Assembly: GCA_963835935.1 (NCBI GenBank)
Contig: CAWIHK010000002.1
Location: 744,001 to 808,000 of the forward strand
DNA from: CAWIHK01 sp963835935
GTDB taxonomy: Bacteria; Bacteroidota; Ignavibacteria; UBA10030; CAVZMI01
Direction of reading: 5' to 3'
Length of the DNA: 64,000 nt
Each line of letters opens with the position of its first letter. Within the stretch, counting starts at the first letter, position 1. Positions 1 through 9,681 of the stretch are shown here, piece by piece. Below the pieces are notes generated by a model, which saw nothing but the letters and a program-made list of their open reading frames with translations, was not told the origin of the DNA and ran no database searches. The position numbers and the translations under genes are program-made.

Positions 1-2330
1 AGGCCATCAAGGATTTCTCCTTTTGTTGCCTGTTCATCGGTCAATACTTTTACTACAATATCACGATACAAGAATCCTTTCTGTTTCTTAACAGCGTTTG
101 CAAAATCGAGAGCGTCTTTAGCGGCAAGCTGTAGACGAAGATCCTGATCGCGATATTTACTAACACCGACAGCAAGTACATAGAGTTTTGGTTTAATGAT
201 AAATTCTTCTGCTATTTTCCCTTTCCAGCGCAAACGGATCGTTGCCTGTACGCTGCTTGCAAACCGATTCTCCGCAATAAGCGACACTTCACAATCTTGA
301 TGCGGAATGGAGACGCTCACCTCGCCTTCCGTTTCTTTGTTCACGATTTTCATACCACGATTTGTATTAACCGGACGGCCATCGACAAGGACTTTCAAGC
401 CAGTAATAGTTTCTCCTGATGGCGACCTGAGCGCATAATGGACAGTGACAGGTGAATTATTCACTTCCGTTCCATCTTCCGGTGAGGTGATACGTACCAC
501 CGGAGGTAATGTGGTTTCCAACGTTACTGCTTGCTGACGCCTTCCCGATTCTTCGTTGGCAAGCTTAAGTGCTTCATCCTCATCCAAAGTTTGCAGTACA
601 TTGGAGATAACGTCCGGACGATAGTATGTGGTTCTCAATCTCGATGCTGGATAGAAATCCGCTTGATGATCTTCTCCATTATTGATATGCCAGCCGATAA
701 GGTCTTCGCCGCCGGGTGTGGCATCATAATAACCATTGGGCGTCCAAAGCACCCAGCGCTTCAGATCTGAGTGTATAAAGAGTGTAAGCAGTAAGGCGCC
801 ATCGCTCATACGATACCAACGCAATGTACCATCACCGCAAGCTGTGATCACACTACGCCCGTCACCAGCAATGTTAACAGTCCAAACTGTTGCCTGAGTT
901 GGAGTTTTCCATTTCGATGCACCGTTTTTATCCAAACAATAGAGATTCCAGCTAGCGCCAAAGACGATAGACTGATGATCGTCGGAAATATCGACCGCAA
1001 ATGACCTTTCATTTTGTTTAAGAAAACTTAGCGTCGATCCATTAAGTTTGGGTGAAGTTGTTACATACCAATCTGTAATTTGTATATCATCGAGATGGTC
1101 GGTATAGGAAGGATACTCTGCTTTTTTTTCGCTCAAGAGTTTTAAGTCTATCGAGAATGTTTGTGCGGCGCTTCCCCTTGGCGTGAAACCAACAATAGTC
1201 CCGGTATGATTAACTTTCAAGTGAGTTTCATCTTTTGCGGCAAAATCATTTGTCTCAGCCGATTGATAAAAGACCATCTCACCGGTTGGTTCCATTTTTC
1301 CACAGTCCGGATAAGCCCCGCAAAAAAGAATGGAATTATCCGGCAATGGTCTAATGTCCAGAACCCTATTATAACATACGGGAAAATCGACATACGTTCC
1401 TTTTCCCGACTGACTCCATCTTCGGATCGTAAATTTCCAAACTCCGTTGTTGAACAGTGGATAAGAGCCGCCGCCAAATAAATAATCGCCGTCATGAGAA
1501 AATGAAACAACATCAACTCCTCCATTCACTTTTTGAACACCTGTAACATCTGGTTTGTAATGTAACTGCAATGAAAAGCCGTCATAGACTTCAATAACCG
1601 GACTGTCTTCATATCCCACCGCAATCTTATCGCCATCCGGAGAGAATGCTAGTGAAAATGGTTGTTTACCTCCACTCGTTTCTATCTTTTCAATCAGGTT
1701 GAATTGTCGATCATACAATCGCAAATATCCGTCATAACAAACCGTCGCCAATCTTCCCGTAACATCAAATGCGACGTTGTAACAATCTGAGCCATAGTCT
1801 GTCAGTTTGGTAAACAATGCAAACCCTGTTTGTGTCTTTTCGAGAATACAGACACCCGCTCCAGCTCCTAATGCCGCGGCAAAATAATCACCGTCCGATG
1901 AAAACTTAAGGTCATCGATGACATTTTCCATACCCGAAATGCGTTGCAACATTTCGCCTGTTGATGTATTAAATATGTAAATATTGTGTGTTCTATTCCA
2001 TAAATATCCTGTCCATCCTCCTACAACTGCAATAGTTCCATCGGGTGAAAGGGCACATGAAAAAAGCATACCTTCATTACCTGCATCAATAGGTGGGCGT
2101 AATATTCGTAGGAGTCTGCCTGTTGCAGCGTCCCACAGTATTGCTGTCTTATCATCCGAGCAAGTAAGCACAATTTTGCCCTGTGTATCTGAGCTAATAC
2201 GTCTAATCGTCCCTGTATGCATCTGCGTATTAAGCCGCAGTACCGGTTGCTTAGTTGGCTGGGTAATTGCCGGCACACTCATTAACAAAACAACATAGCA
2301 TACTATTGCACTACGTTTAAATAATCTCAT
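1..2330 (-). CDS. WD40-repeat / caspase-like (peptidase C14) protein, 3' end beyond window
   Basis: I translated this frame by hand from an ATG at 2330; it stays open to the window edge, about 776 codons. AGGAGG lies just upstream of the ATG. A signal-like start (residues 1-25) is followed by WD40-type blades (for example CSDDKTAILWDAATG near residue 60, and LAFSPDGDKIAVGYED). Then come a GWHINNGED-type stretch, an Ig-like segment beginning PPVVRITSPEDGTEV, and, near residue 715, LYVLAVGVSKYRDQ with LAAKDALDFANAV, which is the first strand and helix of a caspase/metacaspase p20 domain. The catalytic His and Cys would lie beyond the edge and cannot be checked. WD40-caspase fusions are known in bacteria, usually as signalling or programmed-death type proteins; the role here is inferred. 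Confidence 0.8.
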   Translation of the reverse strand, partial: MRLFKRSAIVCYVVLLMSVPAITQPTKQPVLRLNTQMHTGTIRRISSDTQGKIVLTCSDDKTAILWDAATGRLLRILRPPIDAGNEGMLFSCALSPDGTIAVVGGWTGYLWNRTHNIYIFNTSTGEMLQRISGMENVIDDLKFSSDGDYFAAALGAGAGVCILEKTQTGFALFTKLTDYGSDCYNVAFDVTGRLATVCYDGYLRLYDRQFNLIEKIETSGGKQPFSLAFSPDGDKIAVGYEDSPVIEVYDGFSLQLHYKPDVTGVQKVNGGVDVVSFSHDGDYLFGGGSYPLFNNGVWKFTIRRWSQSGKGTYVDFPVCYNRVLDIRPLPDNSILFCGAYPDCGKMEPTGEMVFYQSAETNDFAAKDETHLKVNHTGTIVGFTPRGSAAQTFSIDLKLLSEKKAEYPSYTDHLDDIQITDWYVTTSPKLNGSTLSFLKQNERSFAVDISDDHQSIVFGASWNLYCLDKNGASKWKTPTQATVWTVNIAGDGRSVITACGDGTLRWYRMSDGALLLTLFIHSDLKRWVLWTPNGYYDATPGGEDLIGWHINNGEDHQADFYPASRLRTTYYRPDVISNVLQTLDEDEALKLANEESGRRQQAVTLETTLPPVVRITSPEDGTEVNNSPVTVHYALRSPSGETITGLKVLVDGRPVNTNRGMKIVNKETEGEVSVSIPHQDCEVSLIAENRFASSVQATIRLRWKGKIAEEFIIKPKLYVLAVGVSKYRDQDLRLQLAAKDALDFANAVKKQKGFLYRDIVVKVLTDEQATKGEILDG

Positions 2331-2421
2331 CACCGCCTCCTCAGTTTTTATCTCTCCATCGTCATGACAAATAATTTTACATCCTGAAATAGCATCAAGC
2401 GATCTCAAGAATCAAATAGCG

Positions 2422-3192
2422 CTAAGTTGAGAAAATTCTCTTCCTCACTTCCAGAGCAATATCCGGAAAATTTGTAATCACTCCGGTAACGCCCCGTTTC
2501 ATCCATCGTTCTAATTCGGTTGCTTTATTAAGCGTGTAAATAAAAACCGGAATTCCATTATCCCAAAGTTCAATCAGCATCTGTTTTCGAACATCGTGTT
2601 TTCCAGTTACAAAACCTGTGGCCTCAACTCGACGAATAAGACTGTATGGACTTCTCAATCCATGAAGATATGAACTATAGATAACTGCGGTATGAAGAGA
2701 CGGATCAACTTCGCGAACATGCTTGACAAGATAATGATCGAACGATGAAAAAATCATCTTTTCTTGAAGCTTATGCCTGTGAATGATGGCGATGGCTTTC
2801 TCGACGATCTTCTTCCCTGTTTCTTTGGTTATGCCGTCGCCTTTCGTTTCGATGTTAATCCATTGAAACGATTTTAAAATGTTTAACGCTTCATCGAGTG
2901 TGAGAATTTTTTCACCGGTGAATTTTTGGTGAAACCACCTGCCGGCATCAAGTGATTTTAATTTAGATAATGTGAGATGACGTACTGCCCCAATACCATC
3001 TGTTGTACGGTTGACGGTCATGTCATGAAAAACCACAACCTCTTCGTCTCGTGTTAAACGGATATCGCATTCCACCATTTCAACCTGTAACGCCGCTGCC
3101 ATTGAAAAAGCGCTTGCTGTATTTTCTGGTGCTCTTCCTGAAAAACCCCGATGAGCAACAATGATAGGCTTGAAGTAACCATTTAGATTCAT
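2422..3192 (-). CDS. ugpQ: Glycerophosphodiester phosphodiesterase
   Basis: This 256-residue protein is a cytoplasmic-type GDPD TIM barrel that hydrolyses glycerophosphodiesters to glycerol-3-phosphate and an alcohol. The family signature is near the N-terminus: VAHRGFSGRAPENT (catalytic His and Arg, then Glu-Asn), then VECDIRLTRD (Glu and Asp metal ligands) and VVFHDMTVNRTTDG (second His). IETKGDG in the middle carries another metal-binding Glu, and the tail has GVTGVITNFPDIA. The length is usual for the bacterial family and no signal peptide is seen. It lies downstream of adk, separated from it by a hairpin, so it may be a separate unit or read-through from adk. The family call is secure; the symbol is by analogy. 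Confidence 0.9.
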   Translation of the reverse strand: MNLNGYFKPIIVAHRGFSGRAPENTASAFSMAAALQVEMVECDIRLTRDEEVVVFHDMTVNRTTDGIGAVRHLTLSKLKSLDAGRWFHQKFTGEKILTLDEALNILKSFQWINIETKGDGITKETGKKIVEKAIAIIHRHKLQEKMIFSSFDHYLVKHVREVDPSLHTAVIYSSYLHGLRSPYSLIRRVEATGFVTGKHDVRKQMLIELWDNGIPVFIYTLNKATELERWMKRGVTGVITNFPDIALEVRKRIFST

Positions 3193-3213
3193 GACTGGAT
3201 CTTTAAAATGTTA

Positions 3214-3238
3214 AACCCCGATTTCATCAATCGGGGTT
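3214..3238 (-). terminator. Hairpin terminator after adk
   Basis: A perfect 10-bp inverted repeat (AACCCCGATT / AATCGGGGTT) with a 5-nt loop lies between the adk stop and the next gene. The bases after it on the minus strand are T-rich but not a strong U tract, so termination may be partial. Confidence 0.6.
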
Positions 3239-3247
3239 CAAAGTCTT

Positions 3248-3889
3248 TTATGCCAGCTTTGCGATTATTCGTTTTTGGACTTCTTCGATATCGCCAATCC
3301 CGTTAATCTCGAGAAGGACTTTTTTCTTTTCGTAGTATTCCTTGACGGGCGCAGTTGAATCGGTATACACTTTTAAACGGCGAAGGATGGTTTCGCGTTT
3401 ATCATCCTCGCGATGAACTAATGTCCCACCGCATTTCGGACAGGGATATCCATCGACAATATTGTCGGTTCCAAGGTTGAAGATTGACCCGCATGAACCA
3501 CACGTCCGCCGTTGTTCCAGACGCCGTACAAGTTCTTCTTCGTTCGCTGTAAGAAAAATAACTTTTATCTTCATAATACTCATGTTCGTGAAAAGTTCAT
3601 CGAGAGATACAGCTTGTTTTAATGTTCTTGGAAAACCATCGAGAATAAATCCCTGTTTATACTTCGGTTGAACCAACTCTTCGCCAATGATTCCGACCAT
3701 GATAATATCCGGCACGAGTTCGCCTTTTTGCATGAAAGAGTGTGCCTGAACACCCAGCGGAGTACCTGCCGCAACGGCGGCGCGTAGAATATCGCCCGTT
3801 GAAAGATGTTGGATTGTATATTTCTGCGCAAGAATTTTTGCCTGCGTTCCTTTTCCTACACCCGGAGGACCAAAGAGAATTAATTGCAT
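3248..3889 (-). CDS. adk: Adenylate kinase
   Basis: The 213-residue protein interconverts ATP+AMP and 2 ADP in the cytoplasm. It begins with the P-loop FGPPGVGKGTQA, followed by the AMP-binding HLSTGDILRA and GFPRTLKQA segments. The LID domain carries a four-cysteine zinc-type site (CGSCG ... CPKCGG), as in Gram-positive and many FCB adenylate kinases. RREDDK/ETILRRL-type residues close the site. GGGGAG lies just upstream of the ATG, supporting this start. Length and motif order match the family. Confidence 0.97.
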   Translation of the reverse strand: MQLILFGPPGVGKGTQAKILAQKYTIQHLSTGDILRAAVAAGTPLGVQAHSFMQKGELVPDIIMVGIIGEELVQPKYKQGFILDGFPRTLKQAVSLDELFTNMSIMKIKVIFLTANEEELVRRLEQRRTCGSCGSIFNLGTDNIVDGYPCPKCGGTLVHREDDKRETILRRLKVYTDSTAPVKEYYEKKKVLLEINGIGDIEEVQKRIIAKLA

Positions 3890-4008
3890 AATCTCCCCTA
3901 TTTATTCTAAATATTTTATTGTATTAATCATCTTATATATCATCTATGGTCGAAAGAATAAATATAATCACCAACGTAAGATTAAATCAAATATTACTAA
4001 TATGTAAC

Positions 4009-5091
4009 TTACGATTTTCCTATCAATGTTGCAAGTTGACCACAGGCGGCTTCGATGTCTTCGCCAGCATTGCTTCGAACCATGACGGTTACATGTCCTT
4101 CACGAAGAACGGATGCAAATTCTTCTATTTGTTCGGATGAAGAAGGGCGGAGTTCAGCAGCAAACCCGGTCGGATTGATTTTATCAATCGGATGAAATGG
4201 AATCAAATTGATCTTCGAAGGAATCCTCCTGGTGATTTTAATCAATCGCGAAGCATCTTCAAGCCGGTCGTTCAATCCCCTAAAGACGATATATTCAAAG
4301 GTAATCCTTTGTTCGGTTTTTTTATAAAAGTACTCAACCGCATCGAGTAATTCCCTCAGGAGATGTTTTTTGGCGATCGGTACTAGTTTAGAACGCACGT
4401 CATCCACAGTAGAGTGCAGAGAAATTGCGAGCTTGCATTTACGCCCTTCGTCGGCTAACCTCCTAATAGCTTTGACATATCCGACTGTGGAAATAGTTGT
4501 CTTTTTCACGCTAATTCCTATCGAACGCTCGTGCGAGATAATGTCGATTGCATTCATCACATTCTCATAATTGAGCATCGGCTCACCCATCCCCATAAAA
4601 ACAAGATTGGTGATTTTCTTAGAACTGATCCTTTGGGCTGCAAGCAATTGATCGACTATTTCCCCTGCCGAGAGATTTCGTTGGAATCCCATCGCACCAG
4701 TCGCACAAAAAACGCAATTGACCGGACAACCAACTTGAGTCGACAGACAAAGCGTCAATCTCTTCTCTTCAGTCCCTTCTGTTCGAGGTATAGGTGGAAT
4801 CAAAACGCTTTCGATTGTCAATCCGTCAGATAATCGGAATAAGTATTTTGTGGTTTTATCTGTTTTCGATACCCGGTTTAATTCCAGATCGATTGAGTTT
4901 ATTGTTGATAATTCTTGAAGATGAAGGCGCAACTTTTTTGAAAGATCTGTCATCTCGTCGAAATTCGAAACTCCACGATTGTATATCCAATAAAACAGCT
5001 GAATTCCTTTGTATGGCTGTTCGCCAATCGATTTAGCAAATTCCTTTAATTCCTCAAGCGTTTTTCCTTTAAGATCGATTTTCTTTTGCAA
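4009..5091 (-). CDS. rlmN: Dual-specificity RNA methyltransferase RlmN
   Basis: The 360-residue radical-SAM enzyme methylates C2 of adenosine in 23S rRNA and some tRNAs. The radical-SAM cysteines are C122, C126 and C129 (CPVNCVFC). The upstream LCLSTQVG and the C-terminal EAACGQLA contain the two additional cysteines used in the RlmN methyl-transfer cycle. FMGMGEPMLNY and LAISLHS motifs are also typical. The length matches the family. The gene is divergent from glgA, with a gap of about 130 bp. Confidence 0.96.
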   Translation of the reverse strand: MQKKIDLKGKTLEELKEFAKSIGEQPYKGIQLFYWIYNRGVSNFDEMTDLSKKLRLHLQELSTINSIDLELNRVSKTDKTTKYLFRLSDGLTIESVLIPPIPRTEGTEEKRLTLCLSTQVGCPVNCVFCATGAMGFQRNLSAGEIVDQLLAAQRISSKKITNLVFMGMGEPMLNYENVMNAIDIISHERSIGISVKKTTISTVGYVKAIRRLADEGRKCKLAISLHSTVDDVRSKLVPIAKKHLLRELLDAVEYFYKKTEQRITFEYIVFRGLNDRLEDASRLIKITRRIPSKINLIPFHPIDKINPTGFAAELRPSSSEQIEEFASVLREGHVTVMVRSNAGEDIEAACGQLATLIGKS

Positions 5092-5159
5092 GCTATTCTC
5101 CCTTTATCACATCCAGAAAGGTACAAAATTCGGTTCGGTGTTGCAAGAGATACAAATTC

Positions 5160-5188
5160 TTGCACTTATGGGCATTTCTTCGTACCTT
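5160..5188 (+). promoter_or_regulatory. Possible promoter of glgA
   Basis: TTGCAC and TACCTT separated by 17 bp lie about 40 bp before the glgA start, in the divergent rlmN-glgA gap. This is a visual match to a -35/-10 pair only. Confidence 0.35.
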
Positions 5189-5228
5189 ATAAAGAATTGT
5201 ATTTATAGATGATAAGTTATTGGTGGTC

Positions 5229-6713
5229 ATGTCAAAACCCCTGAACATTCTTTATATTACTAGCGAAGTAGAACCATTTTCGAAAACCGGCGGACTTGCA
5301 GATGTTTCTGCAGCCTTGCCGCAGACTCTTAAAGAACTCGGCCATGAAGTACGCATCATTGTTCCCAGATATGGCTGCGTCAGTGAACGAAAATTTAAGC
5401 TGCACAATGTTTTACGATTGAAAGAAATTCCGATCCAGATCGGAAATAAATCAGTTCAGGCAAACATCAAATCATCCACGATCGAAGGAATGAAAGCTAA
5501 GGTCCAGATTTATTTCATCGAAAACCAAGAATACTTTAGCCACCAGGATCTTTACGTCGATTCAGCTACAAAAAAAGATTTCCCGAATAATGATGAACGC
5601 TTCACCTTTTTCTCAAAGAGCGTTCTTGAAACTTTAAAAAGACTAGGCTGGCAGCCTGATATTCTTCACATGAACGATTGGCAAACCGGGCTGATTCCAG
5701 CATACATCAAAACAGTTTTTAATAATGACCCGTTTTTTACCAACACTGCAACAGTTTTCACTATTCATAATCTTGCATATCAGGGATTATTTCCGGCAAC
5801 ATCGTTTAATAAAACAGGACTTCCTCGTCAGATATTTACGCCCGAAGGAATTGAATTTTACGGAAAATTAAATTGTCTGAAGGCAGGACTTGTTTTTTCC
5901 GATGCGATTACAACCGTTAGTCCCAAATATGCCCAGGAAATACAATCCTCACCCGAATACGGTTTTGGTCTCGAAGGACTCCTTCAAAAACGCAAACATG
6001 ATCTCAGCGGTATCATCAACGGGATCGATTACCATGTGTGGAATCCCGAGATGGACGATCTGATCGCTGTACGATATTCTGCTAAAGAATTAGAGCTGAA
6101 GGGGGAGAACAAACGGTTCCTATTGCACGAGTTGGGCATGGAATACAATGCCGACATTCCTGTTATAGGAATGATCTCGCGGCTTACCGATCAAAAAGGC
6201 TTCGACATTATTTCCGAGGTTTTTGATGATATCATGAAGCTGAATATCCAATTCATTCTCCTTGGAACTGGCGAGAGGAAGTATCACGAACTATTCGAAA
6301 AGATACAAAAGAAATATCCCGGGAAGGTGAGCATCAATCTGAAATTCGATAATACACTCGCACATCTTATCGAGGCAGGCGCCGACATGTTCTTGATGCC
6401 ATCTAAATATGAACCGTGCGGACTAAACCAATTGTACAGTTTACGATATGGAACAGTACCGATTGTTCGGGCAACCGGCGGCCTGGATGATACTATTGAC
6501 GATGTAGAATCATTATCGAAAGGAACAGGCTTTAAATTTTTAAAGTATGATGGAAAGGAATTATTAAAAACAATCCACCGGGCAGTGAAGACATTTGCCG
6601 ACAAAAATACATGGCATAAAATTATGCGTAATGGAATGGCTAAAGATTTTTCATGGGAGTCGTCGGCAAAACAATACATCACTCTTTACAGAAAATTACT
6701 CCGGCAGCAGTGA
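5229..6713 (+). CDS. glgA: Glycogen (starch) synthase, GT5
   Basis: This enzyme elongates alpha-1,4-glucan from ADP-glucose. From the ATG at 5229 the product is 494 residues. A TTG three codons upstream is also open, but the ATG gives the usual MSKPLNILYITSEVEPFSKTGG start with the KTGGLADV ADP-glucose site at residues 19-26. Other GT5 marks are HMNDWQTGLIPAY, FTIHNLAYQG, GIINGIDYHVWNP, ISRLTDQKGFD and, near the C-terminus, YEPCGLNQLYSLRYGT with the catalytic Glu region. It is the first gene of a plus-strand run, followed 74 bp later by a lipoprotein gene. No other glycogen gene is in the window. Confidence 0.96.
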   Translation: MSKPLNILYITSEVEPFSKTGGLADVSAALPQTLKELGHEVRIIVPRYGCVSERKFKLHNVLRLKEIPIQIGNKSVQANIKSSTIEGMKAKVQIYFIENQEYFSHQDLYVDSATKKDFPNNDERFTFFSKSVLETLKRLGWQPDILHMNDWQTGLIPAYIKTVFNNDPFFTNTATVFTIHNLAYQGLFPATSFNKTGLPRQIFTPEGIEFYGKLNCLKAGLVFSDAITTVSPKYAQEIQSSPEYGFGLEGLLQKRKHDLSGIINGIDYHVWNPEMDDLIAVRYSAKELELKGENKRFLLHELGMEYNADIPVIGMISRLTDQKGFDIISEVFDDIMKLNIQFILLGTGERKYHELFEKIQKKYPGKVSINLKFDNTLAHLIEAGADMFLMPSKYEPCGLNQLYSLRYGTVPIVRATGGLDDTIDDVESLSKGTGFKFLKYDGKELLKTIHRAVKTFADKNTWHKIMRNGMAKDFSWESSAKQYITLYRKLLRQQ

Positions 6714-6787
6714 AACATACTATGGCTCTTTCCTCGTCATCTATCATCAATGATATCAGTTGAAATTGATCTTTTCCACAATTCGGC

Positions 6788-7963
6788 ATGAAAATATTAA
6801 ATATGATTAAATACTTCGGCTTCTGCTTCATTTTTTTTCTACTGATGATTATGCTCGATGGTTGCAGCAATAATCCCAGTTCGGTTGGCGGCGGTTTAAT
6901 TCCACAGGAAGATTTTTTAACGACTGATACACTTGTGATACAGCCTGTGTTTACAAAATCGTTTAAAGTTTTTCGATCGGCAAACTTGGAATACACGATT
7001 GCGGTCGGCAAAACAGCAACGACAGAAGCCGTGGCTCTTCTCAATTTTTCAGACATTCCGGATACATTGACGGGATATACAGTTATCAACGCACAGTTGA
7101 TTCTTAAACCAAATGCGCTTTATGGCGATTCTTCACGCCAATTTTCATTCAATTGTTACCCAATAACCAGCACTTGGACAGAAGCTAATTTCACACAAGA
7201 TTCACTTTTTAAATTCAAATACGCTCCAACAACGGTCGCTTCATTCTCCGGATTTCGAAATGACAGTGACTCTGTCGTAATTTCACTGCCACCGCGGCTC
7301 GTTGAAACATGGTTCGAACAAAAAGCCGACTCACAATATACTCCGGGATTATTTCTTAAATCATCTTCCCAAACCAATATTATTCGCGGCCTTGAGTCGT
7401 TCCAGGGGACACGAATTCCTGAACTTCGTGTGGTAACTCTAAAAGACACGATCGTCGACACTTTACTTTTTAAAACCGGAAGCGATTTGAGTGTGGTGAA
7501 CGTTACCCCTCCGGCGAATCTGACAGAAACGATATTTGTTCATCCGAGCGGAGCGTACGATGCTATGTTGATGTTCGATGTTTCCAGTATACAGCAACAT
7601 TCAATTATAACGAGTGCATTTCTTGAACTCGTACGAAATCCAAGCGACACATTGTATGCGCGTCCTGCAATCGATTCCATCGTAGCTGCCTTTTTACTCG
7701 ATTCGACGACTTATCAGGAACTCTCATCAACATTTTTCAATACAACTAGTACCCCGCTCAGTTCGAGGTCAGGAAATCGTTATACGATAAACATTACTGA
7801 GATGGTTCAACGATGGGTGAATGGGACACCGAATTACGGTGTAAAGGTGCGTGCCGATTTAATTCAACAATATCTTGGAATGCAATCGTTCGAATTTTAC
7901 GGTCTACACGCAGATCCGGCTCTCAGGCCACGCTTACGAATTTATTATTCACGATTGAAGTGA
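6788..7963 (+). CDS. Secreted lipoprotein, DNRLRE-like
   Basis: The 391-residue protein has a lipoprotein signal peptide with the lipobox LDGCS, so Cys about 26 would be the lipidated residue. The mature part is beta-rich. It has two similar halves containing ALLNFSDIP...VINAQLILKPN and LMFDVSSIQ...ITSAFLELVRNP, each followed by a W-containing segment (TWTEANF; MVQRWVNGTPNYGVKV). That pattern resembles DNRLRE-type carbohydrate- or surface-associated modules. The next gene begins 5 bp downstream and encodes an outer-membrane barrel, so the two are probably co-transcribed and both envelope proteins. The exact function is unknown. Confidence 0.75.
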   Translation: MKILNMIKYFGFCFIFFLLMIMLDGCSNNPSSVGGGLIPQEDFLTTDTLVIQPVFTKSFKVFRSANLEYTIAVGKTATTEAVALLNFSDIPDTLTGYTVINAQLILKPNALYGDSSRQFSFNCYPITSTWTEANFTQDSLFKFKYAPTTVASFSGFRNDSDSVVISLPPRLVETWFEQKADSQYTPGLFLKSSSQTNIIRGLESFQGTRIPELRVVTLKDTIVDTLLFKTGSDLSVVNVTPPANLTETIFVHPSGAYDAMLMFDVSSIQQHSIITSAFLELVRNPSDTLYARPAIDSIVAAFLLDSTTYQELSSTFFNTTSTPLSSRSGNRYTINITEMVQRWVNGTPNYGVKVRADLIQQYLGMQSFEFYGLHADPALRPRLRIYYSRLK

Positions 7964-7968
7964 CCCGT

Positions 7969-9219
7969 ATGAAAAATTTCTTAATATACTTTTTTCTGTC
8001 ACTACTGATACCTTCGACTTTTATTTTTGCCGGCGGTTCATCATATTCACGTTATGGAATCGGAGACATTTTTTATCCTTCCAGTGGAGATCAAGAAGGA
8101 TCTGCATGTGTCTCTATTGCTGAATTACATTCATGGTCTATCAACCGTATTAATCCTGCCGGATTAACCGCGCTCCGGTATACGCGACTCTCGGGAGGGC
8201 TTACCTACTCCATCATGTCGTCAAAGGACGCGTCATCGTCTTCCGTTTCATCCAATGGAAATTTTGCAGGGTTTTATATCGCGGCTCCAATATTATCGGC
8301 TTACGGGATTGGAATATCCGGCGGTTTGGCGCCTTACAGCATCACGAATTATAATATCAGCACCGAAGTTCAAAATGCAGGCATTCCATATGACATTACC
8401 TACAAAGGAGAAGGTGGATTGTCGAAAGGAGCATTTAGTTTATCTGTTCGCCCGTTGAATGCTCTCTCACTTGGTTTTTCTTACAATTATCTTTTTGGAG
8501 ATATAAGAACCGACTGGCAGATGTCATCAACAGATGCAGACTTTTATCCTTCCGAAGTCACTCGCAGCACGGAAACACGCGGATCGTTCTTCACTATAGG
8601 CGGTATTTTTTCCGGACTGCCGTCCCTCATTGGTTTGAATGATAGCACAATTTTGACTATCGGTGCGGTCTTTTCAACAGCTTCCGATTTATCGACAACT
8701 CGTAGAGTCATCTATTCAACATCAATGGATTACGATACGACCGCCGGCATAAAAGGAACACTGCGCATTCCTCTGGCATTTGGAATCGGCATATCATATA
8801 ATGTCAACAAAAGATTAATTTCAGCCGCTGATATTTATTTTCAGCAATGGAAGAATTTTTCAATCGACAACACGACTTCAAATGAAATCCGCAATAGTAC
8901 CCGCTATGCTGTAGGCATCGAATATCTTCCGTTATACGGACCGGATGTGCACGGTCTCGACCGGCTGGAATTCCGGGCAGGAGTTGCATACACGCAAACT
9001 TACTACATCATCCAGGGTGAACCGATCAATGAATTTTCGGCAACCGCGGGTATAGGCATTCCAATTTTGTACGATACTCGGCTGAACCTCGCATTTGAAT
9101 TCACAACGCGGGGGAAAGTCACACAAACTCCGATTCAGCTCGTGAAAGAAAATCTTTTTCAGATTCATGCATCGCTTTCTCTCGGCGAATTATGGTTTGT
9201 ACAATCAGAAGATGAATGA
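7969..9219 (+). CDS. Outer-membrane beta-barrel protein (OmpP1/FadL- or PorV-like)
   Basis: From the ATG at 7969 the product is 416 residues, with a clear signal peptide (MKNFLIYFFLSLLIPSTFIFA). The open frame extends upstream into the lipoprotein gene, but that part lacks coding character. The mature protein starts GGSSYSRYGIGDIF and alternates short amphipathic strands (SLSVRPLNALSLGFSYNYLFGD, ISYNVNKRLISAADIYFQQW, LEFRAGVAYTQTYY, RLNLAFEFTTRG), ending near an aromatic residue as barrels do. It may be a transport barrel of the OmpP1/FadL type. The substrate cannot be told from sequence. Confidence 0.75.
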   Translation: MKNFLIYFFLSLLIPSTFIFAGGSSYSRYGIGDIFYPSSGDQEGSACVSIAELHSWSINRINPAGLTALRYTRLSGGLTYSIMSSKDASSSSVSSNGNFAGFYIAAPILSAYGIGISGGLAPYSITNYNISTEVQNAGIPYDITYKGEGGLSKGAFSLSVRPLNALSLGFSYNYLFGDIRTDWQMSSTDADFYPSEVTRSTETRGSFFTIGGIFSGLPSLIGLNDSTILTIGAVFSTASDLSTTRRVIYSTSMDYDTTAGIKGTLRIPLAFGIGISYNVNKRLISAADIYFQQWKNFSIDNTTSNEIRNSTRYAVGIEYLPLYGPDVHGLDRLEFRAGVAYTQTYYIIQGEPINEFSATAGIGIPILYDTRLNLAFEFTTRGKVTQTPIQLVKENLFQIHASLSLGELWFVQSEDE

Positions 9220-9229
9220 CGGGAATTTT

Positions 9230-9667
9230 ATGATAGCATTGGCAAGTGATCACGCAGGTTTTCAGTATAAACAAAAGATAAAAGAATTACTCTCTCAACT
9301 CGGCTTGGAATTTCAGGATTTCGGTACTATGACACCCGATCCGTGCGACTATCCCGATTTCGGTCATGCTGGGGCGGAAGCTGTCGGCACCGGCAAAGCT
9401 GACCGAGGTATTTTGATTTGTGGAACCGGCATCGGCATGTCGATAGTGGCAAACAAATCGGATAATGTTCGCGCTTCTCTTTGTGTAACCGAGGAAATGG
9501 CACGTGTTGCAAGAGAACACAATAACGCGAATGTTCTTTGTCTCGGCGGACGAACTAATTCATGGGAAACGACAGAAAAGATTGTTCGCATGTGGCTATC
9601 GACACCATTTGAGGGGGGACGCCATGAACGTCGTGTCGAAAAAATTCATTCATTAACTCATTGTTAG
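9230..9667 (+). CDS. rpiB: Ribose-5-phosphate isomerase B
   Basis: RpiB interconverts ribose-5-phosphate and ribulose-5-phosphate. I chose the ATG at 9230 because it gives MIALASDHAGFQYKQKI, the standard family N-terminus. The ATG at 9212, which overlaps the previous stop by 8 bp, would add six residues and could be used through coupling. Motifs are SDHAG, DFGT, YPDFGHAGAEAV, the active-site GILICGTGIGMSI (catalytic Cys), and NNANVLCLGGR near the C-terminus. It sits between the barrel gene and glyA in the plus-strand run. Confidence 0.93.
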   Translation: MIALASDHAGFQYKQKIKELLSQLGLEFQDFGTMTPDPCDYPDFGHAGAEAVGTGKADRGILICGTGIGMSIVANKSDNVRASLCVTEEMARVAREHNNANVLCLGGRTNSWETTEKIVRMWLSTPFEGGRHERRVEKIHSLTHC

Positions 9668-9681
9668 AAAAAGGAAAATCG

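Noticed and set aside
1217..1525. Short minus-strand frame ending within the WD40 gene
   Set aside because: The longer edge-crossing frame on the same strand encodes WD40 and caspase segments; this is another frame of the same DNA.
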